Assembly (NCBI GenBank): GCA_937915865.1
Contig: CALGIG010000069.1
Span: 1 to 34,553 of the forward strand
Length of the DNA: 34,553 nt
Origin: an uncultured Prolixibacteraceae bacterium
GTDB lineage: Bacteria > Bacteroidota > Bacteroidia > Bacteroidales > Prolixibacteraceae
Direction of reading: 5' to 3'
Of this stretch, positions 8,421-18,037 are shown piece after piece. Made by a program: the position numbers and the translations under genes. Position 1 is the first letter of the stretch; every line of letters starts with the position of its first letter. The notes under the pieces were generated by a model. That model did no database searches. It saw only the letters and a list, made by a program, of their open reading frames with translations, and had not been told where the DNA came from.

Positions 8421-10745
8421 ATGCACGAGAATCTTGTTATTGTTGAATCACCCGCAAAAGCAAAAACAATTGAGAAATTTTTAGGAAAAGATTTTTTTGT
8501 TACCTCTAGTATGGGGCATATCAGAGATCTGGAAAAGAAAGATTTTGGAATTGATATTCAGAATAACTTTGCTCCTAAATACGAAATTACTGCAGATAAG
8601 AAAAAACTTGTTGCCGAATTAAAGAAATTAGCAAAAGAATCGGGTACCATTTGGTTAGCTTCCGACGAGGACCGTGAGGGAGAAGCAATTTCATGGCACT
8701 TAATGGAAACTTTAAATCTAGACCCGAAAAAGACTAAAAGAATAGTTTTTCATGAGATTACAAAGGATGCGATACTTAGCGCAATTCAAAGCCCAAGGCC
8801 TCTTGATTTAAATCTTGTTAATGCACAGCAGGCTCGCCGTGTACTCGATCGTATTGTTGGTTTTGAAGTATCACCAGTTTTATGGAAAAAAGTGAAGCCT
8901 TCATTGTCAGCAGGTCGGGTTCAGTCGGTTGCTGTTCGGATGATTGTAGAACGCGAGAGAGAGATAATGAATTTCAATTCTACCTCCGCTTTTCGAATTG
9001 TTGCAAATTTTCTCGTTCCAGAGAAAGATGGAAAGGTTGTTGAGTTAAAAGCAGAATTAAATCGCAGATTTGAGTCAAAAGCTGAAGCTTATTCCTTTCT
9101 TGAAAAATGCAAAACTTCAGAATTTCAAATAGATGATATTGTAAAAAAGCCATCTAAACGCTCGCCGGCACCTCCTTTTACCACTTCTACCCTGCAACAG
9201 GAAGCCAGTCGTAAACTTGGGTTCTCGGTTTCTCAAACCATGACCATCGCACAAAAGTTATACGAATCAGGTAAAATTACCTATATGCGTACTGATTCAG
9301 TTAACTTATCATCATTGGCAATTAACACTGCCAAACAAGTTATTATGAAGTCGATGGGAGAAAAGTATCATCAAGTGCGTCAGTATAAAACGAAGACAAA
9401 AGGTGCACAGGAGGCTCATGAAGCTATTCGTCCAACTTATCTCGATCAGGAAGAAATTTCAGGAACTGCACAAGAGAAGAAGCTTTACGAGCTTATATGG
9501 AAACGTACAATAGCTTCTCAAATGAGTGACGCCGAACTTGAAAAAACGACAGTAACTATTGATATATCGAATGCTCCTGAAAAATTTATAGCCACAGGAG
9601 AAGTTCTGATCTTTGATGGATTTCTCAGGGTTTATATTGAATCGTTGGATGAAGAAGAGCAAAATGGAGGTCAAAAAAGTTTGCTCCCGGTTCTGGTCGC
9701 AAAACAGAAACTTCGCTGGGATAAAATATTTGCAACCGAGCGTTTTTCCCAAAAACCACCAAGATACACTGAGGCCAGCCTGGTAAAAAAACTTGAAGAA
9801 CAGGGTATTGGGCGACCATCGACATACGCACCAACTATTACCACAATTCAAAACCGTGGTTATGTTGTAAAGGAAGATAGGCCTGGTGTTGAACGAGAGT
9901 ATACTGAGCTGATACTTACAGGGCCTAAAATTGCCGAAAAGCAGAAAGTTGAACTTACTGGCGCTGAAAAAGCAAAATTGTTTCCAACAGATATAGGGAT
10001 GGTTGTCAACGACTTCCTGATGAAATATTTCGATCTGATAATGGATTATAACTTTACAGCTAAAGTTGAAAAAGAGTTTGATGAAATAGCCGAAGGTGAA
10101 TTGATTTGGAATGATATGCTTGGTAATTTTTATAAACCTTTTCATTCTAAGGTCGAAAATGCGATAAACGAGGCCGAAAGAGCCAATGGCGTTCGTGTAT
10201 TGGGTATTGACCCCAATACTGGATTGGAGTTATCTGTTAAGATTGGCCGTTTTGGCCCAATTGCTCAATTAGGTGAAGCAACAGAAGAAGGCTTAAAACC
10301 ACAGTTCGCGAGTTTGAGAGCCGGTCAACACCTGGAGACCATTACACTTGAAGAAGCGCTAGAGCTTTTCAAATTGCCTAGAACATTGGGCGAATATGAA
10401 GGAAAAACTGTAACTGTGGCAATTGGTCGTTTTGGCCCTTACGTTAAGCATGATAGTAAATTTATTTCGCTTGAGAAAAAAGTTGACGATCCATATTCGA
10501 TTGAACTACCCAGGGCCATTGAACTAATTGAAGGAAAAAGGGAAAAGGATTTAAATGCTTTGGTTAAGGTATTCGATGAAGACCCTGATATTAAAATACT
10601 TAATGGAAGATGGGGCCCATATATCTCATATAAAAAAGGTAACTATAAAATTCCAAAGAACATGGAAGCTGCAAAGTTAACCTTGGATGAGTGTATGAAA
10701 TTGATTGAAAAAGATTCGACCGCAAAAAAATCCCGAAAAAAATAA
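8421..10745 (+). CDS. topA: DNA topoisomerase I (type IA)
   Basis: 774-residue enzyme that relaxes negative supercoils through a 5'-phosphotyrosine intermediate. The TOPRIM domain (about 3-120) carries E9 and the acidic triad D82, D84, E86 (SDEDREGE). The catalytic tyrosine is Y288 in ITYMRTDS. The C-terminus lacks the CxxC zinc ribbons of the E. coli enzyme. Instead it has three GRFGP/GRWGP-type repeats of the topoisomerase C-terminal repeat family (starting near 612, 673 and 735), as is typical of Bacteroidota. A Lys/Arg tail ends the protein. It is expressed from its own promoter, and its stop codon is embedded in a long hairpin. Confidence 0.97.
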   Translation: MHENLVIVESPAKAKTIEKFLGKDFFVTSSMGHIRDLEKKDFGIDIQNNFAPKYEITADKKKLVAELKKLAKESGTIWLASDEDREGEAISWHLMETLNLDPKKTKRIVFHEITKDAILSAIQSPRPLDLNLVNAQQARRVLDRIVGFEVSPVLWKKVKPSLSAGRVQSVAVRMIVEREREIMNFNSTSAFRIVANFLVPEKDGKVVELKAELNRRFESKAEAYSFLEKCKTSEFQIDDIVKKPSKRSPAPPFTTSTLQQEASRKLGFSVSQTMTIAQKLYESGKITYMRTDSVNLSSLAINTAKQVIMKSMGEKYHQVRQYKTKTKGAQEAHEAIRPTYLDQEEISGTAQEKKLYELIWKRTIASQMSDAELEKTTVTIDISNAPEKFIATGEVLIFDGFLRVYIESLDEEEQNGGQKSLLPVLVAKQKLRWDKIFATERFSQKPPRYTEASLVKKLEEQGIGRPSTYAPTITTIQNRGYVVKEDRPGVEREYTELILTGPKIAEKQKVELTGAEKAKLFPTDIGMVVNDFLMKYFDLIMDYNFTAKVEKEFDEIAEGELIWNDMLGNFYKPFHSKVENAINEAERANGVRVLGIDPNTGLELSVKIGRFGPIAQLGEATEEGLKPQFASLRAGQHLETITLEEALELFKLPRTLGEYEGKTVTVAIGRFGPYVKHDSKFISLEKKVDDPYSIELPRAIELIEGKREKDLNALVKVFDEDPDIKILNGRWGPYISYKKGNYKIPKNMEAAKLTLDECMKLIEKDSTAKKSRKK

Positions 10746-10785
10746 TTTATTAGGGCAAACGTGTTTTTGGTTGCCCTAATAAATT
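10744..10785 (+). terminator. Long hairpin at the topA stop codon
   Basis: A perfect 15-bp stem (AATTTATTAGGGCAA / TTGCCCTAATAAATT) with a 12-nt loop begins inside the topA stop codon. No T tract follows on the plus strand, while an A tract precedes it, so on the opposite strand it would look like a terminator. It most likely ends or stabilises topA mRNA and separates it from the downstream arginase-fold gene. Confidence 0.6.
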
Positions 10786-10821
10786 AAAAATGTATTTTCA
10801 ACCCTCGATAAAAAGACATTA

Positions 10822-11985
10822 ATGGATTTGTTGCATTATTTTGATCCTGTTGATTTTGAAAAATTTGTGTGTCCGGGTTGGGCAACGCAAAAACATACAT
10901 TGGGGTATTTATTACAAAAAAATCAGGAGAAATTAAAACCGGTAAAGGCAGACTTATTAATATTAGGTGTTCCCGAAGATCGAAATTCGGGGATTTTAGG
11001 AGCAGGGAAAGCCCCCGATGAAATTCGACGTCATTTATATAGTCTTAACAGAATAGGCGCCCGATTTAAGGTACTGGATTTAGGTAATCTTAAGTTGGGA
11101 AATACGGCCAACGATTCTTATTTTGCACTTCGCGATATATGCGAATATTTCATTGAAAATAAACAAACAGTCTGTATTTTGGGTGGAAGTCAGGATTTGA
11201 CTTTTGGTATAACAAAAGCCTTTGACGGACGTTTATTTAATATGGTTACTGTTGATCCTAAGCTTGACTTTAAAAAAGGAGTAAAAAACATAAATTCAGA
11301 AAATTACCTGAGTCTGATTTTTGAAAAGCAAAAAAATATGTATGCCTACACTGCATTGGCATACCAAAATTATTTTGTCGATCAAACAGATATTGATTCA
11401 ATTAATAATCTTCATTACGAAGTGAAACGATTGGGGCAGGTAAGATATGATTTAACTTCGGTGGAGCCTGTTCTTCGCGATGCCAATGTTTTTAGTTTTG
11501 ATATTAATGCTATTCGATATATGGATGCACCCGGACAAGCTATGGCGTCGCCCAATGGATTGTATTCGGAAGAAGCCTGCCAGATAGCCCGTTATGCCGG
11601 AGTTAGCGATTCATTACAAATTGCTGGTTTTTTTAATTTGATGCCAGACAATGATTTAAGTTCAAGTTCGTCAAATTTAGCAGCCCAGGTGGTGTGGCAT
11701 TTTATTGAAGGATTTTATAACCGGAACCCTGAAGATCCAACTGAAGATACCGATGATTTTAATCATTTTGTTGTCGATATGGCTGATGTAAGTGTCGCAT
11801 TAACTTTTTTTCAAAGTCGGGTAACAGGCAGATGGTGGATGGAAATAGCGGACTCAGAAAAACGCAATGGCCGGTTTTATGTCGTTCCCTGCGATGAAGA
11901 TGATTATAAAAAAGCATCTCAGGGAGATATTCCTGATCGTTGGTGGAAAAACATTAGAAAGATGTACAAAAGACAAAATAAATGA
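10822..11985 (+). CDS. Arginase/formimidoylglutamase-fold protein, probably inactive
   Basis: 387-residue cytosolic protein of the ureohydrolase superfamily. Active members hydrolyse arginine, agmatine or formimidoylglutamate at a two-manganese centre. The fold landmarks are recognisable but altered: GGDHS appears as GGSQD (121-125, ligand His now Q124), DAHxD as DPKLD (145-149, His now K147), and SxDxD as SFDIN (225-229, second Asp now N229). Thus three of six expected metal ligands are replaced and only D145, D149 and D227 remain. The C-terminal region (about 300-387) is rich in Trp, Asp and Lys. Automatic annotation would probably call it HutG; the metal site argues against that reaction. 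It lies between topA and the type IX secretion operon, whose promoter starts about 75 bases downstream. A structural or regulatory role is possible but not shown. Confidence 0.8.
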   Translation: MDLLHYFDPVDFEKFVCPGWATQKHTLGYLLQKNQEKLKPVKADLLILGVPEDRNSGILGAGKAPDEIRRHLYSLNRIGARFKVLDLGNLKLGNTANDSYFALRDICEYFIENKQTVCILGGSQDLTFGITKAFDGRLFNMVTVDPKLDFKKGVKNINSENYLSLIFEKQKNMYAYTALAYQNYFVDQTDIDSINNLHYEVKRLGQVRYDLTSVEPVLRDANVFSFDINAIRYMDAPGQAMASPNGLYSEEACQIARYAGVSDSLQIAGFFNLMPDNDLSSSSSNLAAQVVWHFIEGFYNRNPEDPTEDTDDFNHFVVDMADVSVALTFFQSRVTGRWWMEIADSEKRNGRFYVVPCDEDDYKKASQGDIPDRWWKNIRKMYKRQNK

Positions 11986-12058
11986 AATAAACATGCGTTC
12001 ATTGACTTTAGAGATTTCATACATTTGAGCGGTAAACTTTTTCATTAAGTAACTGCGG

Positions 12059-12066
12059 TAAATTTG
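12059..12066 (+). promoter_or_regulatory. Candidate -7 box for the porP-gldKLMN operon
   Basis: TAAATTTG matches TAnnTTTG perfectly and ends 29 bases before the porP start. The -33 region at 12036-12041 is T-rich but not an exact TTTG at the ideal spacing. Transcription would start near 12073. Confidence 0.45.
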
Positions 12067-12095
12067 GGCGAATCTGATGTCACAACAATGCTCTT

Positions 12096-13043
12096 ATGAA
12101 AAGAATATTTTGTTTTTTATTTATATATATAATGGCTATCTTAGCGGCAATTGCCCAATTTGACCCGCAATTCAGCTTTAACAAGGTAACTCAGCTTACT
12201 GTTAATCCAGGATCAGCCGGGAATGATGGTGCTTTGAGTGGCGTAATATTGAACCGATACCAATGGGTTGGTGTTGATGGAGCTCCTAAAACACTGGTAT
12301 TTAGTGTTGGTGGAACAACAAAACTATTTGGAGTTAATAGTGGTGTTGGTTTAAATATTGTTAGTGACGAAATTGGTTTTTTCAAGAATATTTTTGTTGG
12401 CTTTGATTATGCCTACAAACTGAATACAAGTATTGGTGAGCTTGGTATTGGGCCGAGCTTAGGTTTTTTTAATATGTCTATCAAACCAGATTGGTATATT
12501 CCTGAGGGAGATTATTTTCAAACTATCTCAGAAGAAACAGGAATTATTCCAACAACCGAAGCCAGTAGATTGGCCTTCGATATTGGGTTTGGGGCTTATT
12601 TGCGTTCTAAAAATTATTTTGTTGGTTTTTCGTCAACTCATATCAATCAAGCCTCGATAGTTTTTACTGATGAAGCAAGGACTTATCTACCAAGGCATTA
12701 TTATCTGAGTGGCGGATACAATATCAGCCTGCCTGATCCGTTATTTGAGTTGCAACCAGCGGTTTTTGTAAAATCTGATGGTGCCTCATATCAGGCCGAT
12801 TTTTTGGTTGACCTGGTCTATAAAAAAAGATTCTCGGCTGGGTTGAACTATCGAATAAATGACGCTGTTTGTGTTCTTTTAGGTTTTGAAATGAATAGTG
12901 GTCTTAAATTGGGATATGCTTATGATTTAACTACTTCGGCCTTGTTTGGTTATTCAGGAGGGTCACACGAAATTTATCTAAGTTATAGTCTCGATCTAGG
13001 AAAAAACAGGAATAAAAAGTATAAAAGCGTAAGGTATTTATAA
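12096..13043 (+). CDS. porP: PorP/SprF family type IX secretion outer-membrane protein
   Basis: 315 residues with a signal peptide (1-20, cut at AIA|Q). The N-terminal signature PQFSFNKVTQLTVNPGSAG is the hallmark of the PorP/SprF family. The rest alternates as in an outer-membrane beta barrel, with many aromatic strand ends and GLNYRIND / LGFEMNSGLKLGYAYD-like strands. In Bacteroidota, PorP-type proteins belong to the T9SS trans-envelope complex, and SprF-type paralogues partner specific secreted adhesins. Position immediately upstream of gldK (31 bases) matches the core PorP. It lacks a C-terminal OmpA domain. Confidence 0.9.
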   Translation: MKRIFCFLFIYIMAILAAIAQFDPQFSFNKVTQLTVNPGSAGNDGALSGVILNRYQWVGVDGAPKTLVFSVGGTTKLFGVNSGVGLNIVSDEIGFFKNIFVGFDYAYKLNTSIGELGIGPSLGFFNMSIKPDWYIPEGDYFQTISEETGIIPTTEASRLAFDIGFGAYLRSKNYFVGFSSTHINQASIVFTDEARTYLPRHYYLSGGYNISLPDPLFELQPAVFVKSDGASYQADFLVDLVYKKRFSAGLNYRINDAVCVLLGFEMNSGLKLGYAYDLTTSALFGYSGGSHEIYLSYSLDLGKNRNKKYKSVRYL

Positions 13044-13074
13044 GTATATATTAGAAGCAACATATAGCTATACT

Positions 13075-14412
13075 ATGAAAAACTTTATTTCTATTGGGTT
13101 AGTTACTTTGGCAATATTCGCTTTATCCAGTTGTAATAAATCTGGGAACGGAGAACTAACGGGAGTTAAAGGAAGAGGGAAATGGTTTGAACCTACACCG
13201 TATGGAATGACATTTGTACATCGGGGATCGTTTAATTTAGGTCCAAACGATCAGGATCCAACTGCTTCATCTACACCAGTAAAAACAGTTTCTGTTGATG
13301 CATTTTGGATGGACGATACTGAAATTACTAATAATGAATACAGGCAGTTTGTACAATGGGTTAGAGATTCAATTGCCAGAACATTATTGTCAGAACAAAA
13401 TCCTGATTTCATGATCAGCGAAGACCGTAGAGGAAACCCAATCGATCCTCCAAGAATCAATTGGAAGGAAAAGCTTGATTGGAGTGATCCTGATTATAAA
13501 GATGCTTTGGAACCAATGTTTGTCCCTGAAAATGAAAGATTTTTCAAGAAACGTGAAATAGACGCTCGTAAGCTCTTTTATGCTTACCATTGGATTGACC
13601 TTAAACAAGCAGCAAGAAGGGTAAATATGTATAATTATGAAACCCAAAGTTATAACGGTACAGTTATCAATACAAAGGGAGAAGAGCAGAAAATTGAAAA
13701 CCGTTCTTCCTTTATTTTCAGTAACCAGGTAAATGTTTATCCTGATACACTTTGCTGGATTCGTGATTTTACCTTCTCTTACAACGAACCTTGGGCAACC
13801 CGTTATTTTTGGCATCCGGGCTTTGATGATTATCCGGTTGTAGGTGTTACCTGGGAACAAGCTAAAGCCTTCTGCAACTGGAGGACCAAATTACACAATG
13901 ATTACCTGGCCAGCCGTAGGGAAGCAACATTGCAAGATTACAGATTGCCAACCGAAGTTGAATGGGAATATGCTGCAAGGGGCGATCATCAGTCATCGAT
14001 GTATCCATGGGGCGGTTATTATACCCGGAAGAAAGATGGTGCCTTTATGGCTAATTTTAAACCACTTCGGGGAAACTACGTTGAAGATGGTGGTATGGCA
14101 ACTATGAAAGTTGGTAGCTATGATGCCAACGATTTTGGTTTATATGATATGGCCGGTAATGTGGCGGAATGGACTGGTGATGCATTTGATGAATCAGCTT
14201 ACCAATACATGAATGATTTTAATCCAAAATTTGAATATAATGCAAGACCGGGAGATCAACCAGCTATGAAACGAAAAGTTATCAGAGGTGGTTCGTGGAA
14301 AGATATATCTGCATTTCTCCAGGTATCTACCAGAAGTTATGAATACCAGGATACAACCAAATCGTACATCGGTTTCCGTTGCGTAAGGTCTTCGTTTGGT
14401 AATGAATTTTAA
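13075..14412 (+). CDS. gldK: Type IX secretion lipoprotein GldK/PorK
   Basis: 445 residues with a lipoprotein signal peptide ending LSSC (C20). The mature protein is one formylglycine-generating-enzyme-like (FGE-sulfatase) domain, about 40-440. Landmarks include WMDDTEITNNEY, the YPVVGVTWEQAKAFCNW block, RLPTEVEWEYAARG, GLYDMAGNVAEWT, IRGGSWKD and the terminal YIGFRCVRS. In T9SS, GldK/PorK and GldN/PorN form a large periplasmic ring under the outer membrane. Here the FGE fold is structural rather than catalytic, according to work on the family. The gene is 31 bases after porP and 24 before gldL. A close paralogue follows the operon at 18038. Confidence 0.95.
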   Translation: MKNFISIGLVTLAIFALSSCNKSGNGELTGVKGRGKWFEPTPYGMTFVHRGSFNLGPNDQDPTASSTPVKTVSVDAFWMDDTEITNNEYRQFVQWVRDSIARTLLSEQNPDFMISEDRRGNPIDPPRINWKEKLDWSDPDYKDALEPMFVPENERFFKKREIDARKLFYAYHWIDLKQAARRVNMYNYETQSYNGTVINTKGEEQKIENRSSFIFSNQVNVYPDTLCWIRDFTFSYNEPWATRYFWHPGFDDYPVVGVTWEQAKAFCNWRTKLHNDYLASRREATLQDYRLPTEVEWEYAARGDHQSSMYPWGGYYTRKKDGAFMANFKPLRGNYVEDGGMATMKVGSYDANDFGLYDMAGNVAEWTGDAFDESAYQYMNDFNPKFEYNARPGDQPAMKRKVIRGGSWKDISAFLQVSTRSYEYQDTTKSYIGFRCVRSSFGNEF

Positions 14413-14436
14413 TTAAGCTTTTTAAATTCCGTACTC

Positions 14437-15414
14437 ATGAATATTGGAGAAATACTAAAGACGAAAAGGTGGAAAGTATTAATGGGGTATGTGTATAGTT
14501 GGGGCGCATCGCTGGTACTTATTGGTGCTTTGTTTAAACTTCAGCATTGGAATCACTCGGGTATTATGCTTACCATCGGTTTATTGACCGAAGCATTCAT
14601 TTTTTTCTTATCTGCATTTGAGCCACCATTAGAAATACCTGATTGGTCAAAAGTATATCCAGAACTTCAGGAAGATTATGAATTTATTGAACAACCCGAA
14701 GATGCACAAAACGCTATTAAAAATAATATTGATTCATTATTAAGCAGTACAAATATTACCCCCGAGCTTTTATCAAAAATTGGCAAAAGCCTGGTCGATT
14801 TATCAAATACAGCGGCAGGGATTAGTGAAATATCTACAGCAACCTTAGCTACAGATTTATACATTAAGAATTTAAACTCTGCCTCTGACTCGATGTTGGC
14901 TTTTTCTGAAATTAATACAAAAGCCAACAATACTCTTAACAGTTCGATCGGAGAGTTGGTTAGTTCGTATAGTAATACTGCCCAGAAGATATCAGAAACA
15001 GGAGATAGTTTATTGTCGAAATTGAACGAATCAAGTGTTAAGTTCGTTCGCCATATCGACGAATCAGGGAGCAAGTTATCTGATTCCTATTCAAGATTTT
15101 CGAATGCGATGGAAAAAGGAATTAAAGATATTGAGGTAAATTCTTCGAGCTATGGAGAAAATTTGAACAAACTAAATAAAAACATTGAATCACTGAATCT
15201 TAACTATGAAAAGCAATTAAAGGGGAACAGTGAACAAATTCATGCTTCTGCTAAATTTTTCGACGAGCTTAACCAGATGAATCAGATTATTGCCACATCA
15301 GCTCAGGAAATGAAGAAGTACAAGGAAAATGCCGAGAAATTGAATGCTCATTTAGAAGCATTGAATTCGATTTATGGCAATATGTTGGGAGCAATGAATT
15401 ATAAAAAGAAGTAA
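14437..15414 (+). CDS. gldL: Type IX secretion motor protein GldL/PorL
   Basis: 325-residue inner-membrane protein. Two membrane helices (about 14-34 and 42-62) carry the family motif FKLQHW and two charged residues in or near the membrane, K34 and E52. Such residues are implicated in proton-driven rotation in the GldL/GldM motor. The rest (70-325) is cytoplasmic and largely alpha-helical, with many Ser/Asn/Glu heptad-like stretches predicting coiled coil. It is 17 bases upstream of gldM, its stator/rotor partner. Confidence 0.94.
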   Translation: MNIGEILKTKRWKVLMGYVYSWGASLVLIGALFKLQHWNHSGIMLTIGLLTEAFIFFLSAFEPPLEIPDWSKVYPELQEDYEFIEQPEDAQNAIKNNIDSLLSSTNITPELLSKIGKSLVDLSNTAAGISEISTATLATDLYIKNLNSASDSMLAFSEINTKANNTLNSSIGELVSSYSNTAQKISETGDSLLSKLNESSVKFVRHIDESGSKLSDSYSRFSNAMEKGIKDIEVNSSSYGENLNKLNKNIESLNLNYEKQLKGNSEQIHASAKFFDELNQMNQIIATSAQEMKKYKENAEKLNAHLEALNSIYGNMLGAMNYKKK

Positions 15415-15431
15415 TCTAATTCGCTAAGACT

Positions 15432-17048
15432 ATGTCGAGTAAAAATTGCCCCGAATCAACGAGGCAAAAAATGATAAATATGATGTATCTGGTGCTAACA
15501 GCTATGTTAGCGCTAAATGTGGCATCCGAGGTCCTGGAATCTTTTCGGGTTGTTGATGCCAGTTTAACCCAGACACTGAATAATATTAAACGAAAAAACG
15601 ATCAGATTTACGATTCGTTTTATGCAGCCGACAAGGAAAATCATGAAAAAGTAGGTGAATGGAAAAATAAAGCTGATCAGGTGAGAGAAAAAACAAGACA
15701 AATAACAACTCAAATTAAAGATTTAAAAGAAGAGCTTGTTCTTGCATCTGGTGGGGCTTCGTTAAAGGAAGAACAAGCCAATGGTGACGGGTTAGATTCT
15801 CAACCCTACACTGTTAATAGTAAAGGCGATACAATTGTTGTTAAAAAGGAAGACGACTTAAACACTCCTTCTGAAATCTTGATCAGAAAAAAGAAGGCGC
15901 TTGAATTGAAGAACAACATTATAGCCTACAGAGAGTTTCTTGTAACATTTTTAGACAAAGATTCACCTTTAAGCGATAATATTTTGAAGCAACTCGATAC
16001 TTCTGATCCAAAGATTAATTTAAAGGAAGGGGGAGAAAAAAAATCGTGGGAAAGCCTGAATTTTGAAAATAAACCATTGATTGCGGTAATTACACTTCTT
16101 TCAAAAATTCAGGTTGATATTGAAAATGCCGAAACCAATATCATCTCAAGTCTTTATAGTCAGATTGATGCTTCTTCGTTTAAATTCAATAAACTTGGCG
16201 CGCACATTCTGACCAAATCAACTTATGTAATGGAAGGTGATAAATTTGAAGCGGAGATTTTTCTTTCAGCTGAAGACACAACACGTCAACCTGAAATTTA
16301 TGTTGGAAATACAAAGTTGACATTAAAGGATGGGAAAGGAATTTACACCGTACCAGCCGATAAAGTTGGCACTTTTAAGTGGGATGGATTAATCAAATAC
16401 AAAAACCCAGAAGGTAATTATAATACCTATAAGTTCAATGGAGAATACCAGGTGGGAAAACCAAGTGCGACAATTTCGGCAACAAAAATGAATGTATTGT
16501 ATTTAAACATACCCAATCCAATTAGTATTTCGGCTCCTGGCGTGGCATCCGAGAATCTTGAAATAGCGTTGAATAATGGCCGGTTCGAAAAGACATCCGA
16601 TGGATTTGTGGTTTTCCCTTCGAAACTTGACGCTACCGGTAAGAATACTTTAATATCGGTATCGGCTAAGGTTAATGGTCAAAGCCGCATTATGGGATCA
16701 ATGTCGTTTAGGGTGAAAGAAGTTCCTCCACCATTAGCAACAATTTCAGGCAAAAATGGTGGAACGTTGAGAAAGGAAGAATTACTTGCTGAGGATGGTA
16801 TTTTTGCTGACTTAAAGGATTTTGATTTTGATTTGAAATTTAGAGTCACTCAATTTGATGTAACCTTCTCTGGGGCTACTGGATATGTAAAGACATACAG
16901 TTCCAGGGATAACAAATTCACCTCAGAGCAAAGAGACCAGTTTGGTAAATTATCGCAGGGTAGTATTATTTATATTGATAAAATTATGGCGAAAGGAGAC
17001 GACGGTTCTTCAAGGGAACTATCTCCAATAAGTTTTAAAATAAGATAG
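15432..17048 (+). CDS. gldM: Type IX secretion motor protein GldM/PorM
   Basis: 538 residues. A short cytoplasmic N-terminus leads into one membrane helix (about 14-32, MINMMYLVLTAMLALNV) and a long periplasmic portion. This begins with a helical, coiled-coil-rich D1 region (about 40-225), followed by beta-rich domains (about 225-538) as in the known four-domain rod. GldM couples the inner-membrane motor to the GldK/GldN ring. The length is normal. It is separated by 2 bases from gldN, so translation is likely coupled. Confidence 0.95.
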   Translation: MSSKNCPESTRQKMINMMYLVLTAMLALNVASEVLESFRVVDASLTQTLNNIKRKNDQIYDSFYAADKENHEKVGEWKNKADQVREKTRQITTQIKDLKEELVLASGGASLKEEQANGDGLDSQPYTVNSKGDTIVVKKEDDLNTPSEILIRKKKALELKNNIIAYREFLVTFLDKDSPLSDNILKQLDTSDPKINLKEGGEKKSWESLNFENKPLIAVITLLSKIQVDIENAETNIISSLYSQIDASSFKFNKLGAHILTKSTYVMEGDKFEAEIFLSAEDTTRQPEIYVGNTKLTLKDGKGIYTVPADKVGTFKWDGLIKYKNPEGNYNTYKFNGEYQVGKPSATISATKMNVLYLNIPNPISISAPGVASENLEIALNNGRFEKTSDGFVVFPSKLDATGKNTLISVSAKVNGQSRIMGSMSFRVKEVPPPLATISGKNGGTLRKEELLAEDGIFADLKDFDFDLKFRVTQFDVTFSGATGYVKTYSSRDNKFTSEQRDQFGKLSQGSIIYIDKIMAKGDDGSSRELSPISFKIR

Positions 17049-17050
17049 TC

Positions 17051-17905
17051 ATGAAAAAGATTTTAGTATTAATCGGGATATCTGCATTGTTTTTAGTTGC
17101 CCCACGGCATCAGGTAAGCGCTCAAATCATTGATGGTGCGTATACAAAAGAGGATATGAAGAATCGGAAACCAACTCCGCTTCCTTATCCCAGGGAAGCT
17201 GATGTAATGTGGAGCAAGAGGGTGTGGAGAATTATCGACCTTCGGGAAAAGATGAACCAGACTTTATATTTTCCTACACATGAACTCGAAGGAAGATATA
17301 ACCTTGTTAACCTTTTGGTTCAGGGTATTAAAGACGGGAAATTGATTGCTTATGATGCCAAGAGCGACGATGAATTTAAGGTTCCGATGACTTATGAGCA
17401 GGTAAAAGAAGCATTTGGCGCAACTACCCGTACCCAGAAAGTTAGGAATGTTGATACAGGTGAATTTCAGAATAAAGAAGTTTCGGGAGAAATTCGAACG
17501 GAAGAAGTTAAACAATTTATGATTAAAGAAGATTGGTATTTCGATAAACAAACTTCTTCACTTAACGTGCGAATCATTGGGATTTGTCCTATCCAGGAGT
17601 TTTATCGTGATGATGACGCAAATCAGGAAAATGTACAACGTCGTAAGGTATTTTGGGTTTATTATCCCGAAGCACGAGAATTGATGGCAGCTAATGCCGT
17701 ATTTAATCCGCAAAATTCGGCCCGGAATTTATCGTTCGATGACGTATTTCTTAAAAGAAAATTTAATTCATATATAGTAAACGAAGAGAATATTTATAAT
17801 AATAGGGCTATTAGCCAATATTTGGGAAGTAAAGATGCAATGCACGAAAGCAAACGTATCGAGAATTCCATATTCGATTATGAACAAAATCTTTGGGAAT
17901 ATTAA
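17051..17905 (+). CDS. gldN: Type IX secretion protein GldN/PorN
   Basis: 284 residues with a signal peptide cut at VSA|Q (24/25). The mature protein shows the GldN landmarks DVMWSKRVWRIIDLREKMNQ (about 51-70), a central charged region, and QEFYRDDDA followed by KVFWVYYPEARE. GldN/PorN binds GldK and the GldM tip, forming the periplasmic ring of the T9SS. It is the last gene of the operon, and a strong terminator starts 21 bases after its stop. Confidence 0.95.
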   Translation: MKKILVLIGISALFLVAPRHQVSAQIIDGAYTKEDMKNRKPTPLPYPREADVMWSKRVWRIIDLREKMNQTLYFPTHELEGRYNLVNLLVQGIKDGKLIAYDAKSDDEFKVPMTYEQVKEAFGATTRTQKVRNVDTGEFQNKEVSGEIRTEEVKQFMIKEDWYFDKQTSSLNVRIIGICPIQEFYRDDDANQENVQRRKVFWVYYPEARELMAANAVFNPQNSARNLSFDDVFLKRKFNSYIVNEENIYNNRAISQYLGSKDAMHESKRIENSIFDYEQNLWEY

Positions 17906-17925
17906 TTGTTAAAAACATAAGTTTT

Positions 17926-17961
17926 AGCCTTATGGGATAATCCTAATAAGGCTTTTTTTTT
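17926..17961 (+). terminator. Terminator of the porP-gldKLMN operon
   Basis: An 8-bp perfect stem (AGCCTTAT / ATAAGGCT) encloses a 12-nt loop that can pair further. It is followed by nine T residues (17953-17961). It separates the operon from the downstream gldK-like gene. Confidence 0.9.
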
Positions 17962-18037
17962 GAATGGTATAATGGAGGACAATATTTTTTGTTGATCAGT
18001 GTTTGTGAAGTAGGGTTTATTGTCGTAGAAATTGGTT

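Noticed and set aside
9459..10145. Long open frame antisense to topA
   Set aside because: It is the complement of strongly conserved topA coding sequence, and its translation shows no family motifs.
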